64,000 nucleotides of DNA, from contig NZ_CPYD01000012.1 of NCBI RefSeq assembly GCF_001112925.1, forward strand, positions 62,001 to 126,000, in the 5' to 3' direction. The notes below the pieces were generated by a model that did no database searches, had not been told where the DNA came from, and saw nothing but the letters and a program-made list of their open reading frames with translations. The DNA is from Yersinia nurmii. Its GTDB lineage: Bacteria > Pseudomonadota > Gammaproteobacteria > Enterobacterales > Enterobacteriaceae. Shown here in pieces: positions 46,417 to 56,461 of this stretch; position 1 is the first letter of the stretch, and the number at the start of each line of letters is the position of its first letter. A program made the translations under genes and the position numbers.

Positions 46417-47583
46417 ATGGCCAAAGGTAAACTCATTCCACTGACATTTCACACCTATCAGGATGCCTCTACCGGTGCTCAAATTACTCGCTTAACGCCT
46501 CCGGAAGTGACCTGTCATCGTAACTATTTCTATCAAAAGTGCTTCAGTCAGGATGGCAGTAAACTGTTATTTGGCGGCGCTTTTGACGGGCCGTGGAACT
46601 ATTATCTGCTGGATTTGACTACCCAGATAGCCACTCAATTAACCGAGGGCAGCGGCGATAATACTTTTGGCGGTTTTCTGTCCCCGAACGATGACGTGCT
46701 GTATTACGTAAAAAATGGCCGTAATCTGATGCGGGTAGATTTAGACACGCTGGAAGAATCCGTGGTTTATCAGGTGCCTGACGAGTGGATGGGGTATGGC
46801 ACTTGGGTGGCGAATTCAGATTGTACTAAGTTGGTTGGCATTGAAATCAAGAAGGAGGACTGGCAACCGTTAACCGATTGGAAGAAATTCCACGATTTCT
46901 ATTTTACTCATCCTTGCTGTCGTTTAATGAAAGTCGATCTGAGAACTGGGCAATCAACGGTGATTCTTCAGGAAAACCAATGGCTAGGCCATCCGATCTA
47001 TCGTCCTTTCGATGATGCTACCGTCGCTTTCTGTCATGAAGGCCCGCACGATTTGGTCGATGCACGTATGTGGCTGATCAATGAAGACGGCACGAATATG
47101 CGCAAAGTGAAAACCCATGCGCCGGGAGAGAGTTGCACCCACGAATTTTGGGTGCCGGACGGCTCGGCTTTGGTTTATGTCTCTTATATGAAAGGTAACC
47201 CAGACCGTTATATTTGCAGCGCCGATCCGCTCACCTTGGAAAATCGCCAGTTGACCAAAATGCCAGCCTGCTCCCATTTAATGAGCAATGATGACGGTTC
47301 TTTGATGGTAGGCGACGGTTCTGATGCGCCGGTAGATGTGCAGGACGATAGCGGCTACAAGATTGATAACGATCCTTTCCTGTACATATTCAACATGAAA
47401 ACCGGCAAACAGCATCAGGTCGCGCGTCATGACACCTCATGGAAGGTATTTGAAGGTGATCGTCAGGTGACCCATCCGCATCCTTCCTTTACACCCGATA
47501 ATAAACAAGTGCTGTTTACTTCAGACGTTGACGGCAAGCCTGCACTGTATTTAGCGACTTTGCCTGAAACTGTGTGGTTATAG
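46417..47583 (+). CDS. ogl: oligogalacturonate lyase
   Basis: A 388-residue seven-bladed propeller lyase (PL22) that cleaves unsaturated and saturated di-galacturonates to 5-keto-4-deoxyuronate in the cytosol. Sequence marks include LTPPEVTCHRNYFYQKCFS, VAFCHEGPHDLVDARMWLI and ESCTHEFWVPDG, which hold the His ligands for the metal. AAGGATTCCTCGG precedes the ATG. It stands next to its regulator kdgR. Confidence 0.95.
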   Translation: MAKGKLIPLTFHTYQDASTGAQITRLTPPEVTCHRNYFYQKCFSQDGSKLLFGGAFDGPWNYYLLDLTTQIATQLTEGSGDNTFGGFLSPNDDVLYYVKNGRNLMRVDLDTLEESVVYQVPDEWMGYGTWVANSDCTKLVGIEIKKEDWQPLTDWKKFHDFYFTHPCCRLMKVDLRTGQSTVILQENQWLGHPIYRPFDDATVAFCHEGPHDLVDARMWLINEDGTNMRKVKTHAPGESCTHEFWVPDGSALVYVSYMKGNPDRYICSADPLTLENRQLTKMPACSHLMSNDDGSLMVGDGSDAPVDVQDDSGYKIDNDPFLYIFNMKTGKQHQVARHDTSWKVFEGDRQVTHPHPSFTPDNKQVLFTSDVDGKPALYLATLPETVWL

Positions 47584-47691
47584 CATCTTTGCTCTGGCCT
47601 CTGGCGTAAAAGGAGGCCAAATCCCTATTTCTCAGGGTGATATCAGATTAATTATATTGCATCATTGCGCAATCTCACCGCTTCCTCTTAT

Positions 47692-47713
47692 AATAAAACC
47701 ATTGTTCTATTTT
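47692..47713 (+). promoter_or_regulatory. KdgR-box-like site upstream of kdgR
   Basis: AATAAAACCATTGTTCTATTT resembles the KdgR operator AATAAAACxxTGTTTCATTT. It lies 36 bases before the kdgR start, suggesting autoregulation. Confidence 0.5.
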
Positions 47714-47748
47714 TTTTAAAACAAAAAAACGAGTAGGGTAACGACACA

Positions 47749-48540
47749 ATGGCTACGACTGATTTTGATAAACAGCCCGACTCAGTTTCGTCGGTTCTGA
47801 AAGTTTTCGGTATTTTGCAAGCGCTGGGTGAAGAACGGGAAATCGGTATTACCGAACTCTCGCAGCGTGTGATGATGTCCAAAAGTACGGTTTACCGGTT
47901 TCTGCAAACCCTAAAGTCTTTAGGCTATGTAGCGCAGGAAGGGGAATCTGAAAAGTATTCGCTGACGCTTAAGCTGTTTGAATTAGGCGCAAAAGCGCTG
48001 CAAAACGTCGATCTGATCCGCAGCGCAGATATTCAAATGCGAGAATTGTCGAATCTGACCCGTGAAACCATTCACTTGGGCGCTTTGGATGAAGATAGTA
48101 TTGTCTATATCCATAAAATCGATTCGATGTATAACCTGCGAATGTATTCCCGAATTGGCCGCCGTAACCCGCTGCACAGTACCGCTATTGGTAAGGTACT
48201 GCTGGCGTGGCGTGATCGCGGCGAAGTGGAAGACATTTTGTCTCATATCGAGTTTACCCGTAGCACCAAACACACGCTGGACAGCGCTGCGGCACTATTG
48301 CCAGTGCTGGATCAGGTGCGTGAACAAGGTTTTGGCGAAGATATCGAAGAACAGGAAGAAGGGTTGCGTTGTATCGCCGTACCGGTTTTCGACCGTTTTG
48401 GCGTTGCTATCGCGGGTCTGAGCATTTCATTCCCGACGCTGCGTTTCTCCGAGGAACATAAGAGCGATTATGTAAAGTCATTGCATCAGGCGGCGCGTAA
48501 TATCTCGGAGCAAATGGGGTATCGCGACTACCCGTTTTAA
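47749..48540 (+). CDS. kdgR: IclR family repressor KdgR
   Basis: A 263-residue repressor. Winged HTH: VSSVLKVFGILQALGEEREIGITELSQRVMMSKSTVYRFLQTLKSLGYV. The IclR effector domain follows (ETIHLGALDEDSIVYIHKID, NPLHSTAIGKVLLAW, EGLRCIAVPVFDRFGVAIAGLSISFP). It releases pectin genes when 2-keto-3-deoxygluconate is bound. The whole cluster at 52127-61795 and ogl carry KdgR-like boxes. Confidence 0.96.
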   Translation: MATTDFDKQPDSVSSVLKVFGILQALGEEREIGITELSQRVMMSKSTVYRFLQTLKSLGYVAQEGESEKYSLTLKLFELGAKALQNVDLIRSADIQMRELSNLTRETIHLGALDEDSIVYIHKIDSMYNLRMYSRIGRRNPLHSTAIGKVLLAWRDRGEVEDILSHIEFTRSTKHTLDSAAALLPVLDQVREQGFGEDIEEQEEGLRCIAVPVFDRFGVAIAGLSISFPTLRFSEEHKSDYVKSLHQAARNISEQMGYRDYPF

Positions 48541-48579
48541 CGGGCAGCGTTTAATGCTTTATTGGCAAGGTAAATCTAG

Positions 48580-48608
48580 CGGCTCCTGATTCAGGGGCCG
48601 TTTTTTTT
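48580..48608 (+). terminator. intrinsic terminator of kdgR
   Basis: CGGCTCCTGA and TCAGGGGCCG form a stem followed by eight Ts. Confidence 0.88.
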
Positions 48609-48735
48609 GCTGGTTTGCCACAAGATGGTAAATTCTTATAGTGCAAATGATACTTATGCAGAATGTATCGTTTACATACCATTTAGTTTACATCAGTTAC
48701 TGTAAACCGACTTTATCAAACGACAGGGAGTGTGA

Positions 48736-49569
48736 ATGATGAGAAAATTGGTGCCGGCGGCGCTGTTGCTGCTTTTGGCTGGGTGTAGCAGTAGCCCGCA
48801 TAAATTGATCGATCGCGGTGATTATCAGGTAGATACCACTCATCCGGCGGTGGGGCAGAACGATCGGGTGCGCTTTCTAGTTTTCCACTATACGGCGGTT
48901 GACGATGCGGAATCCCTGCGATTGCTGACTCAGGAACAGGTTAGTGCGCATTATCTGGTGACGGAACATCCGCGTAAAGCAGGTGGCAAACCGGTGGTAC
49001 TGCAACTGGTTCCCGAAGATAAACGCGCTTGGCATGCTGGGGTCAGCGAATGGCAAGGGCGTACCAACCTGAATGATACCTCGATAGGCGTAGAAATCGT
49101 TAATCTGGGCTATACAGAGGCGTTGACAGGGCGTAAGTGGTATCCGTTTAACGAAAACCAGATTGAATTGATTGAGCGGCTGGGGAAGGACATTGTTGCC
49201 CGTTATAATATTGCTCCGACAGATGTCGTGGCGCATAGCGATATTGCTCCACAGAGAAAGTCCGATCCCGGCCCGTATTTCCCGTGGAAACGTTTATATG
49301 ACGCTGGCATTGGCGCCTGGCCAGATGAAGAGCGGGTTCAGGAACTGATTGATGGTCGAGATAAACACGAACGGGTGCCGGTTGAGTCTATTCAAAAAGC
49401 GTTAGCCACTTATGGGTATAAAATCCCGCTAACCGGTGAACTGGATGAGGAAACCTTGAAGGTGATAGCGGCCTTCCAGATGCACTTCCGCGCCAGCGAT
49501 TTCAGCGGCGTACCGGATGTGGAAACCCTGGCCATCGCACAGGCTCTGGTGGAAAAGTACCGTAGTTAA
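48736..49569 (+). CDS. amiD: N-acetylmuramoyl-L-alanine amidase AmiD
   Basis: A 277-residue lipoprotein (lipobox LAGC, Cys17). The amidase_2 domain shows FLVFHYTAVDDAE, SAHYLVTEHP, RAWHAGVSEWQG and VVAHSDIAPQRKSDPGPYFPW, with the zinc His residues. A C-terminal peptidoglycan-binding helix domain follows (ESIQKALATYGYKIPLTGELDEET). It cuts the stem peptide from muramyl residues at the outer membrane. AGGGAG precedes the ATG. Confidence 0.94.
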   Translation: MMRKLVPAALLLLLAGCSSSPHKLIDRGDYQVDTTHPAVGQNDRVRFLVFHYTAVDDAESLRLLTQEQVSAHYLVTEHPRKAGGKPVVLQLVPEDKRAWHAGVSEWQGRTNLNDTSIGVEIVNLGYTEALTGRKWYPFNENQIELIERLGKDIVARYNIAPTDVVAHSDIAPQRKSDPGPYFPWKRLYDAGIGAWPDEERVQELIDGRDKHERVPVESIQKALATYGYKIPLTGELDEETLKVIAAFQMHFRASDFSGVPDVETLAIAQALVEKYRS

Positions 49570-49602
49570 TCTGGTTTGATAAAACCAAGCGAAACAGAAT
49601 TG

Positions 49603-49635
49603 AAAAAGCCGGACAGTTTAGCTGCCCGGCTTTTT
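49603..49635. terminator. bidirectional terminator amiD / tcyP
   Basis: AAAAAGCCGG-CAG and CTG-CCCGGCTTTTT form an A/T-flanked stem between two convergent genes. Confidence 0.87.
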
Positions 49636-49658
49636 GATTGATTACGATAGTGAGACGT

Positions 49659-51056
49659 TTAGCGGTGCGCTAATTCCACCTCATCATCACTGTTTAGAAT
49701 CTCTTTGTCAGTTTGTTTCATCAGCTGGCTGGTAATGGTTCCGGCAGTCATAGAACCGCTTACGTTCAATGCGGTACGGCCCATATCAATCAAAGGCTCA
49801 ACGGAGATTAACAGTGCAACCAGCGTTACCGGCAGACCCATCGCTGGCAGCACAATCAAGGCTGCAAAGGTCGCGCCGCCACCCACACCGGCTACGCCTG
49901 CGGAACTGACGGTGACCATACCGACCAACGTTGCAATCCAAACCGGATCCAGTGGGTTAATACCCACGGTTGGAGCCACCATCACTGCCAGCATAGCCGG
50001 ATACAACCCGGCACAGCCGTTTTGGCCAATAGTTGCGCCGAAGGAAGCAGAGAAGCTGGCTATAGATTCAGGGATGCCCAGACGGCGAGTTTGTGCTTCC
50101 ACACTCAACGGGATGCTGGCAGCACTGGAACGGCTCGTGAAGGCAAATGTCAGCACCGGCCAAACTTTTTTGAAAAATTTCAGTGGGTTGATACCGGTAA
50201 AGGCAATCAACAGACCGTGAACCACGAACATGATAGCCAGACCAAGATACGAAGCTACGACGAAACTGCCCAGCTTGATAATATCCTGAACGTTAGAACC
50301 GGCGACAACTTTGGTCATCAATGCCAGAACGCCGTATGGGGTCAGTTTCATAACCAGGCGAACCAGTTTCATCACCCAGGATTGCAGGGTATCGATAGCA
50401 ACCAGTACGCGTTTACCTTTTTCAACGTCGTCTTTCAGCAATTGCAGTGAAGCAATCCCCAGCAGAGTCGCAAAGATAACTACGCTGATAATCGAAGTTG
50501 GGTTTGCACCGGTTAAATCGGCAAACGGATTTTTCGGGATAAAGGACAGAATCAGTTGAGGCACGCTCAGATCTGAAACCTTGCCCAGATAATTGCTTTC
50601 AATCGCGCTTAGGCGAGCCGCTTCCTGAGTGCCCTGAACCAGACCTTCAGCGGTCAAACCGAACAGGTTGGTGACAAATACACCGACCAACGCCGCAATC
50701 ATGGTAGTGAACAGCAGGGTGCCGATAGACAGGAAACTGATTTTCCCCAGCGATGCAGCATTATGCAGCTTAGCAACAGCACTTAAAATGGACGCAAATA
50801 CCAAAGGCATCACGATCATCTGCAGTAATTGTACATAACCGTTACCGACGATATTGAACCAGGTAATAGATTCTTTCATTACCGGGTCGTCAGAGCCATA
50901 CACCAAATGCAGGCCGAGGCCGAACACCACGCCTAATGCCAGTCCGGCCAGAACTTTTTTGGCCAGGCTCCACTGTTTGTGGCGGGTTTGTGCCAATAGC
51001 AACAGCAATGCGACAAAAATCGCCACATTAATTACGAGTGGTAGGTTCATCCCCAA
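49659..51056 (-). CDS. tcyP: L-cystine symporter TcyP (YdjN)
   Basis: A 465-residue dicarboxylate/amino acid:cation symporter-type transporter, close to E. coli YdjN along its length. The re-entrant Ser-rich loop [22 protein letters not shown] and [22 protein letters not shown] are evident, followed by [20 protein letters not shown]. It imports L-cystine across the inner membrane. ydjM is next upstream, as in E. coli. Confidence 0.95.
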   Translation of the reverse strand: MGMNLPLVINVAIFVALLLLLAQTRHKQWSLAKKVLAGLALGVVFGLGLHLVYGSDDPVMKESITWFNIVGNGYVQLLQMIVMPLVFASILSAVAKLHNAASLGKISFLSIGTLLFTTMIAALVGVFVTNLFGLTAEGLVQGTQEAARLSAIESNYLGKVSDLSVPQLILSFIPKNPFADLTGANPTSIISVVIFATLLGIASLQLLKDDVEKGKRVLVAIDTLQSWVMKLVRLVMKLTPYGVLALMTKVVAGSNVQDIIKLGSFVVASYLGLAIMFVVHGLLIAFTGINPLKFFKKVWPVLTFAFTSRSSAASIPLSVEAQTRRLGIPESIASFSASFGATIGQNGCAGLYPAMLAVMVAPTVGINPLDPVWIATLVGMVTVSSAGVAGVGGGATFAALIVLPAMGLPVTLVALLISVEPLIDMGRTALNVSGSMTAGTITSQLMKQTDKEILNSDDEVELAHR

Positions 51057-51249
51057 ATCTCCAAAATTCTATTATGAATACTTTTTGCGTATTCTATTTA
51101 TATTGCTGACCTTAATAGGCCGCGAAGCCGACTATCCTAACAGTTACTTAGTTGGCTCACTTATATCCAAAAAGAATTTAATATAATTTTTTACGCTATT
51201 TTGTATAAAATACATGCGTTGGGGTGATAATTTCGGCAATTAATTGTGA

Positions 51250-51798
51250 TCAGAGTCTAAAACTCTTCAATTGCTCAACATAAGATTGGACGGGAAATGA
51301 GCGGTCGCTCTGCCAGTAAACGGCGTAGCAGACTAACAGTACGCAAAACACGCGTTCTAGCTGGTTCCCTTTTTGCGAATTGAGCAGCGGTAGGCGAAAA
51401 CGCCAACGGCATGGCCACAGCAGTGGTACGCCAGCAGGTGTCAGCATATCCGCCAATAAATGGCTGAAATAGCCGACGATCATTGCATGCATGACGTCAG
51501 GTGGGATAAACCAACTGCGGGGAATTTCAAGCTGAAATAGTGCGATCCCACCGAGGATCGCTAATAAACTGTGGGTAAAACCGCGATGGCCAAAAATCCG
51601 TGCAATAGGTGCGGAAATCCACTTCAAGCGTTGCCCCAGAACAGAGCGGGGATGATCAATATCAGGTAGTAGAGACGTCAAAAGGGCGCCCGGTATTATG
51701 TGCCACCAGTCCCCGTGTGTGAGCTCGGGAGTTAACCCTGCTTTTTTGGCAAAAATTGCGCAGGCGACAGAAAAAATCAAATGCCCTTCCGCGGTCAT
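51250..51798 (-). CDS. ydjM: inner-membrane DUF457 protein YdjM
   Basis: A 182-residue membrane-bound metal-dependent-hydrolase-like protein: MTAEGHLIFSVACAIFAKKA, LLPDIDHPRSVLGQRLKWIS, FGHRGFTHSLLA and HLLADMLTPAGVPLLWPCRWRFRLP, with conserved His and Asp as in the E. coli protein. In E. coli it is LexA-controlled; a good LexA box is present here upstream. Molecular function is unknown. Confidence 0.94.
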   Translation of the reverse strand: MTAEGHLIFSVACAIFAKKAGLTPELTHGDWWHIIPGALLTSLLPDIDHPRSVLGQRLKWISAPIARIFGHRGFTHSLLAILGGIALFQLEIPRSWFIPPDVMHAMIVGYFSHLLADMLTPAGVPLLWPCRWRFRLPLLNSQKGNQLERVFCVLLVCYAVYWQSDRSFPVQSYVEQLKSFRL

Positions 51799-51816
51799 AC
51801 AAACGTCCCAACTTAT

Positions 51817-51836
51817 AACTGTTAATATATCCAGTA
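51817..51836 (-). promoter_or_regulatory. LexA box of ydjM
   Basis: AACTGTTAATATATCCAGTA matches the LexA consensus TACTGTATATATATACAGTA at about 15 of 20 positions, with both CTG and CAG cores correctly spaced. It is 19 bases from the ydjM ATG. Confidence 0.82.
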
Positions 51837-52126
51837 TATGGGATTTTTCTAGGTGAAGATAGCCGTTACGCTGTAACTAAATGTCACATTAGGAGTGATT
51901 TTAAAGTGAATGTTGTTTTTTCAGACAATCCACAGCTGGCGTGTGGCGGGGCGGCGGATACTACAGGAAATGGCAGGTGAAAAAAATGGGGAAATGCGAC
52001 TGGGAGTCAGATTTTCCCCAAACACGGGTAACAGGTTTGCAGCGACAGTTACTGCAATAATAATGATGAGTATTAAATCAAATCGGACATACCGAGGTTA
52101 TAACGGTAATCAGGTTATAACGACGA

Positions 52127-52822
52127 TCAGAAGGTGTACTGCACCCCCATGCGGAAACGGGTCTGGCGTTCGTCGGTCAGGCTGCTGCCAGAAACATTGC
52201 CGATAGCCACATAGGGCTTCCAGTTTTTATCCCATTTGTAGGCCAGTTTGACATCATGACTCCAATCATACTTTTCATTATTTGCCAGAATCTTGTCCTC
52301 GGATTTTTTGTAATCCAACTCATATTCGACGGAGTAATCTTTCAGGAAGCTATAGGCAAATAACAGAGTGAACTGATGGCCTTTCTCGGTATCTTTGGTG
52401 GAAGGCTGGTTACGCTTGTAATAAGGGCGATAGCGTAGAGACGTAGAGAAATCGTCAGTAAAAGCAACTTTGCCGCGCAAATATGGCCGGTAGTTATTGC
52501 TGTCTGATGAGGATTCCAGAGAGAAGCCCGGTTCCAACTGGAAGGTCTTGTTAAATTTATATACGTAGCTGGCTACCACTTCGGTACCATTACTGACCTG
52601 TTCATGAAAAGGTTTGTTTGTGGTGTTGTCTGAACTGTGTTGTCGCCATTTGCCTTCTAAAGAAAGACCAAAGCCGTTAGCGAAACGATTAGAGAAAAGC
52701 AGACGATCTTTATGATCGTTCGAACCGCTATCCAGCATTTCATGACGATAATCGATTGTTGTTGCCACAGAGCTGAAACTGATAACTGATGCCATTGCCA
52801 GAGTAATTAATTTAAATTTCAT
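52127..52822 (-). CDS. kdgM: oligogalacturonate porin KdgM
   Basis: A 231-residue outer-membrane beta-barrel. The ATG at 52822 (MKFKLITLAMASVISFSSVA) gives a clean signal peptide. The mature chain has alternating strands (TIDYRHEMLDSGSNDHKDRLLFSNRFANGFGLSLEGKW) and ends in ...RMGVQYTF with the terminal Phe used by the BAM machinery. It lets oligogalacturonides through the outer membrane. KdgR- and CRP-like sites lie upstream. Confidence 0.95.
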   Translation of the reverse strand: MKFKLITLAMASVISFSSVATTIDYRHEMLDSGSNDHKDRLLFSNRFANGFGLSLEGKWRQHSSDNTTNKPFHEQVSNGTEVVASYVYKFNKTFQLEPGFSLESSSDSNNYRPYLRGKVAFTDDFSTSLRYRPYYKRNQPSTKDTEKGHQFTLLFAYSFLKDYSVEYELDYKKSEDKILANNEKYDWSHDVKLAYKWDKNWKPYVAIGNVSGSSLTDERQTRFRMGVQYTF

Positions 52823-52878
52823 TTTTATAATCCCTGAGTGATGTATTTTTCTTTCATCAATAAAGAATACATTCTTAA

Positions 52879-52954
52879 AAAGAAACATCGTTTCATTTAT
52901 TGTGGTTTTATATTCTATTTATAATTTAAATAATTTTTGTGATCGAGATCGTTA
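52879..52954 (-). promoter_or_regulatory. KdgR box and CRP-like site of kdgM
   Basis: AAGAAACATCGTTTCATTTA (52880-52899) contains the palindrome GAAAC-ATC-GTTTC, a strong KdgR box. Further up, TGTGATCGAGATCGTTA (52938-52954) has one good CRP half-site. Dual KdgR/CRP control is known for pectin genes in Dickeya. Confidence 0.68.
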
Positions 52955-53036
52955 TTGTTCCCTAATGGAATAAATACATTTTAAAGTTGTGATGATGATC
53001 TAATTGATTGTTTTTGATGATATTTCTTCTAAACAG

Positions 53037-53068
53037 AAAAACCCCGCCAAATAAATGGCAGGGCGAGT
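53037..53068 (-). terminator. intrinsic terminator of pelW-togMNAB
   Basis: On the minus strand CCCTGCCA and TTTGGCGGG pair and are followed by GTTTTTC. It lies about 25 bases beyond the togB stop. Confidence 0.7.
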
Positions 53069-53088
53069 TTGGTGCATTTTTCTTGGAT

Positions 53089-54378
53089 TTATCGCATGGC
53101 GCGTTTTAAAATTCTGTCACCCTGACGATTAAAGTATTCTGCAGTTTCCTCTACGGTTTTTTGACCATAATCGATGTATTGAATGGCGTCGCCGAATAAA
53201 GAAACAATTTGTGGATCATCGAAATAAGGTGAGGTTTTCATTTCGTGCGGCAAAGCTAATGCCATATTCAGGCCAGATACGGACGGATCGGTATCTTGAA
53301 TAGTACCGCTGGTGCGTAACTGTTCAACCGCCGTCGCGCTAAGCGGCACGCCGCGTTCCAACCCAAGCGCTTCCACGCCTTCTTTGCTGTTTAGCAGGAA
53401 GTTAATCAGAATGGCACTTTCTTTCGGATATTTGGTGGATTTACCGATAGAAAGCATTTGCGCAGGTTTAAAGAATAAGCCGGCATCTTTGGCACCTGGC
53501 AGCATTGGGTAGGGACCTAACACCAATTTAGCTGGTTTTTTCAGGTTGTCGGAGTATTTATTAATGGTGGAGTTCCACATATATGTACCGGCCCACTCTC
53601 CGTTAATCCAGGGTTTCATTTCGTACATATTACTTTTACCAAAGGATGCATAGTATTTAGTCGAAGGCATTACATGGCTATCTACCATTTTTTTATACAG
53701 AGTAAAGAATTCCACCCATTGTTCTTTGCTATAGGCAAATTTTTTGTTGGCTTCGTCAATCGTTGGAATATCGTATTTTTGCGTCATATAAGAGCGAATT
53801 AACGCCAGCGTATCCTGATGCTCTAAAACAACTGGGTAATATTGGTTGCCAAGTTTTTCTTTAAATACGGCTCCTGCGGCTAGCAGTTCGTCCCAATTTT
53901 TGGGATATTCCAGACCCGCATTTTTCCAGGTTTCATCGTTAAAATAGAAGATTCGGGCGGTAACAGAAATCGGAATACCGTTTAGTTTACCGTTAACCGT
54001 AGTTTGCTGTAATTCTTTGGGATCGAACTGAGCCAAATCTAACGTGTCTTTGACTTTAAATAAATCGTAGAAGCCTCCACCGTCTTTAGAGAAAATCGGT
54101 AGCCAGTTCCAGTTGGTTTGCATCACATCCGGTTCAGTACCACCGGCAATTTGCGTGGTTAAACGAGAAAGGTGACCGTCCCAACCGGTATATTCGGCTT
54201 TAACATTAATATTCGGATGCTGCTTATGGAATTCCTCCAAAGCTTTTAGCGTGACTTGATGGCGGCCATTACCGCCCCACCAAGACATACGAAGATTCAC
54301 CTCATCCTGAGCAAAAGCCTGGTGTGATAATAGTGCCAGAGTAGAAGCTATCAGCGTGTGTAGGATCGCTTTTTTCAT
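53089..54378 (-). CDS. togB: oligogalacturonide ABC transporter, binding protein TogB
   Basis: A 429-residue family 1 extracellular solute-binding protein with a signal peptide (MKKAILHTLIASTLALLSHQAFA). NLRMSWWGGNGRHQVTLKALEEFHKQHPNINV and LTTQIAGGTEPDVMQTNWNWLPIFS are typical of TogB. It captures oligogalacturonides in the periplasm for TogMN. It is the last gene of the pelW-togMNAB operon, 15 bases after togA. Confidence 0.93.
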   Translation of the reverse strand: MKKAILHTLIASTLALLSHQAFAQDEVNLRMSWWGGNGRHQVTLKALEEFHKQHPNINVKAEYTGWDGHLSRLTTQIAGGTEPDVMQTNWNWLPIFSKDGGGFYDLFKVKDTLDLAQFDPKELQQTTVNGKLNGIPISVTARIFYFNDETWKNAGLEYPKNWDELLAAGAVFKEKLGNQYYPVVLEHQDTLALIRSYMTQKYDIPTIDEANKKFAYSKEQWVEFFTLYKKMVDSHVMPSTKYYASFGKSNMYEMKPWINGEWAGTYMWNSTINKYSDNLKKPAKLVLGPYPMLPGAKDAGLFFKPAQMLSIGKSTKYPKESAILINFLLNSKEGVEALGLERGVPLSATAVEQLRTSGTIQDTDPSVSGLNMALALPHEMKTSPYFDDPQIVSLFGDAIQYIDYGQKTVEETAEYFNRQGDRILKRAMR

Positions 54379-54393
54379 TGGGTACTGCTCCTG

Positions 54394-55521
54394 TTAAAGA
54401 GAGATGTTTTTTTCTGTTTTTGCATTAAAGATATGGCATTTATCCATATCAAACTGGAAATAAACGGTACGATGCAGTCCGTTCTCAATAATGGGACGAG
54501 CTTCATCAGAAGGCAGACGACAGGTCAACTCGAAGTCATCGACTTTGACGTACATAAAAAACTCATGCCCCATATTTTCTACCCGTACTAATTCACCCTG
54601 GGAGTGATGGGTGGTGAAAGGCGTTTGTGACATACGAATAAATTCCGGACGCACGCCGAAGAAAACTTTTTCTCCGCTGTGTGCCGCTACTTTTCTTTGT
54701 TGGGAAGGATTTAATACCAACGTATATTGACCCACCGTCAGGCCAATTTGCCCATCGGTTTCCACTAATTTACTCGGCTTAATATTCATTTCCGGCGCGC
54801 CAATAAAACCGGCGACAAACATATTGACCGGATAGTGATACAAATTGTCTGGCGTATCGACCTGCATAATATGACCCAGTTTCATCACGCAGATTCTGTC
54901 ACCCATGGTCATGGCCTCGGTTTGGTCGTGTGTGACATAAACCGTGGTAGCTGCTTTACCGCTTTTCTTCAATTGTTTATGCAAATCGGAAATACGGATG
55001 CGCATTGATGCTCGCAATTTAGCATCGAGGTTCGATAGCGGTTCATCAAATAAGAATACATCTGGTTTTTTTACAATGGCACGCCCCACGGCAACGCGCT
55101 GAGCTTGCCCACCAGAAAGTTGGCGGGGCAGCCGATCCAATAAATCTTCTAATTCCAGAATTTTGGCTGCTTCGCTAACCTGAGTTTCAATTTGTTCTTT
55201 TGGTAATTTGCTGAGCTTCAAGCCAAAGGCCAGATTTTCTTTCACAGTCATATGTGGATATAGTGCGTAGTTCTGAAACACCATGGCAATACCGCGAGAT
55301 TTTGGTGCCAGATTATTAACCACCCGATCACCAATACGCACTTCACCATCGCTGATGGTTTCCAGACCAGCCAACATACGCAGAGTGGTGGATTTTGCAC
55401 AGCCAGACGGCCCGACGATAACCATAAATTCGCCGTCGTGGATAGTCAGGTCGATACCGTGTACCGCTCTGAAACCGTTGGAATAAACTTTGCCTAATTT
55501 GTTGAAGATGACTTCAGCCAT
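54394..55521 (-). CDS. togA: oligogalacturonide ABC transporter, ATPase TogA
   Basis: A 375-residue MalK-type ATPase; start at 55521 (MAEVIFNKLGKVYSNG), because the longer frame has no ribosome site. Walker A is GPSGCAKST, in which Ala replaces the usual Gly, then a Q-loop (VFQNYALYPHMTV), signature LSGGQAQR, Walker B DVFLFDEPLSNLD and switch His (VTHDQ). A C-terminal TOBE-type regulatory domain follows. It energises TogMN. Confidence 0.94.
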   Translation of the reverse strand: MAEVIFNKLGKVYSNGFRAVHGIDLTIHDGEFMVIVGPSGCAKSTTLRMLAGLETISDGEVRIGDRVVNNLAPKSRGIAMVFQNYALYPHMTVKENLAFGLKLSKLPKEQIETQVSEAAKILELEDLLDRLPRQLSGGQAQRVAVGRAIVKKPDVFLFDEPLSNLDAKLRASMRIRISDLHKQLKKSGKAATTVYVTHDQTEAMTMGDRICVMKLGHIMQVDTPDNLYHYPVNMFVAGFIGAPEMNIKPSKLVETDGQIGLTVGQYTLVLNPSQQRKVAAHSGEKVFFGVRPEFIRMSQTPFTTHHSQGELVRVENMGHEFFMYVKVDDFELTCRLPSDEARPIIENGLHRTVYFQFDMDKCHIFNAKTEKNISL

Positions 55522-55534
55522 GATAAATCCTCTA

Positions 55535-56461
55535 TTAACCTTTAATTCCGCTGCTGGTGACGCCCTGCACGAAATAGCGCTGAGCCAAGAAGAAAACAAT
55601 GATGGATGGCAGAATGGAAATACTCGCCATTGCCAGAATTTCGTTCCACGGAGCGCCTTCCGTTACGTCGATAGACATTTTCAGAGCCAGCGCAATCGGG
55701 TATTTATCGACGCTGTAGACATAAATCAGCGGGCCAATAAAGTCGTTCATTGACCACATAAATTGGAATAGGGCGACGGAGATAATGGCCGGTTTCAGAA
55801 TAGGTACCACTACGTACCACAGCACCTGGAAGGAATTACAGCCATCAATTTGCGCCGCTTCTTCCATATCACGCGGTACGCCGCGCAGGAATTGAATGAG
55901 CATAAAGACGAAGAATCCCTGAGTAGCAAAGGCTAAGGGCAAATATAAAGGTAAATAACTGTTCAGCATGCCCATTTCGCGAAACATTATGTATTGCGGG
56001 ATCAATAGCACGGTACTTGGCAGCAACATGGTGGTAATCAACGTAGCGAACCAGAACTTTTTCCACGGTATATCGAAGCGGGCAAAACCGTAGGCGACGA
56101 TAGTAGAGGAAATAATGGTCAGAATAACTTTAGGAATTACATATTTAAATGTGTTCAGCATATAATGGCCAAAATTATATTCAGTGCCGGTTTTCCAACC
56201 ATTAACAAAGCCGTCTTTCGTTGCGTGATCTGGCCATAATCCTAAAGTCGTGAATATCTCGTTATTGGGTTTAAATGCCGCTGAGAACATCCATAACAAT
56301 GGATACAACATTAATAATCCGACAATAATTAACACCACATATCGGAGTGCCGCGCTTATTTTCTCTTTTCGCAATGTCCGGCTAATTTCTTCAGCGGCGC
56401 TTTGCTGTGTAGCTGATAGACTTTCTGATTGAGAACGCGGATTTTGTTGGATATCAGTCAT
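55535..56461 (-). CDS. togN: oligogalacturonide ABC transporter, permease TogN
   Basis: A 308-residue MalG-type permease with six helices and the EAA loop (EEAAQIDGCNSFQVLWYVVVPILKPA). The N-terminal 40 residues are hydrophilic. The start overlaps the end of togM by eight bases. Thirteen bases separate it from togA. Confidence 0.93.
   Translation of the reverse strand: MTDIQQNPRSQSESLSATQQSAAEEISRTLRKEKISAALRYVVLIIVGLLMLYPLLWMFSAAFKPNNEIFTTLGLWPDHATKDGFVNGWKTGTEYNFGHYMLNTFKYVIPKVILTIISSTIVAYGFARFDIPWKKFWFATLITTMLLPSTVLLIPQYIMFREMGMLNSYLPLYLPLAFATQGFFVFMLIQFLRGVPRDMEEAAQIDGCNSFQVLWYVVVPILKPAIISVALFQFMWSMNDFIGPLIYVYSVDKYPIALALKMSIDVTEGAPWNEILAMASISILPSIIVFFLAQRYFVQGVTSSGIKG

Noticed and set aside
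51910-52206. 98-residue plus-strand frame
   Set aside because: It overlaps the kdgM 3' end in antisense and has no coding-like features of its own.
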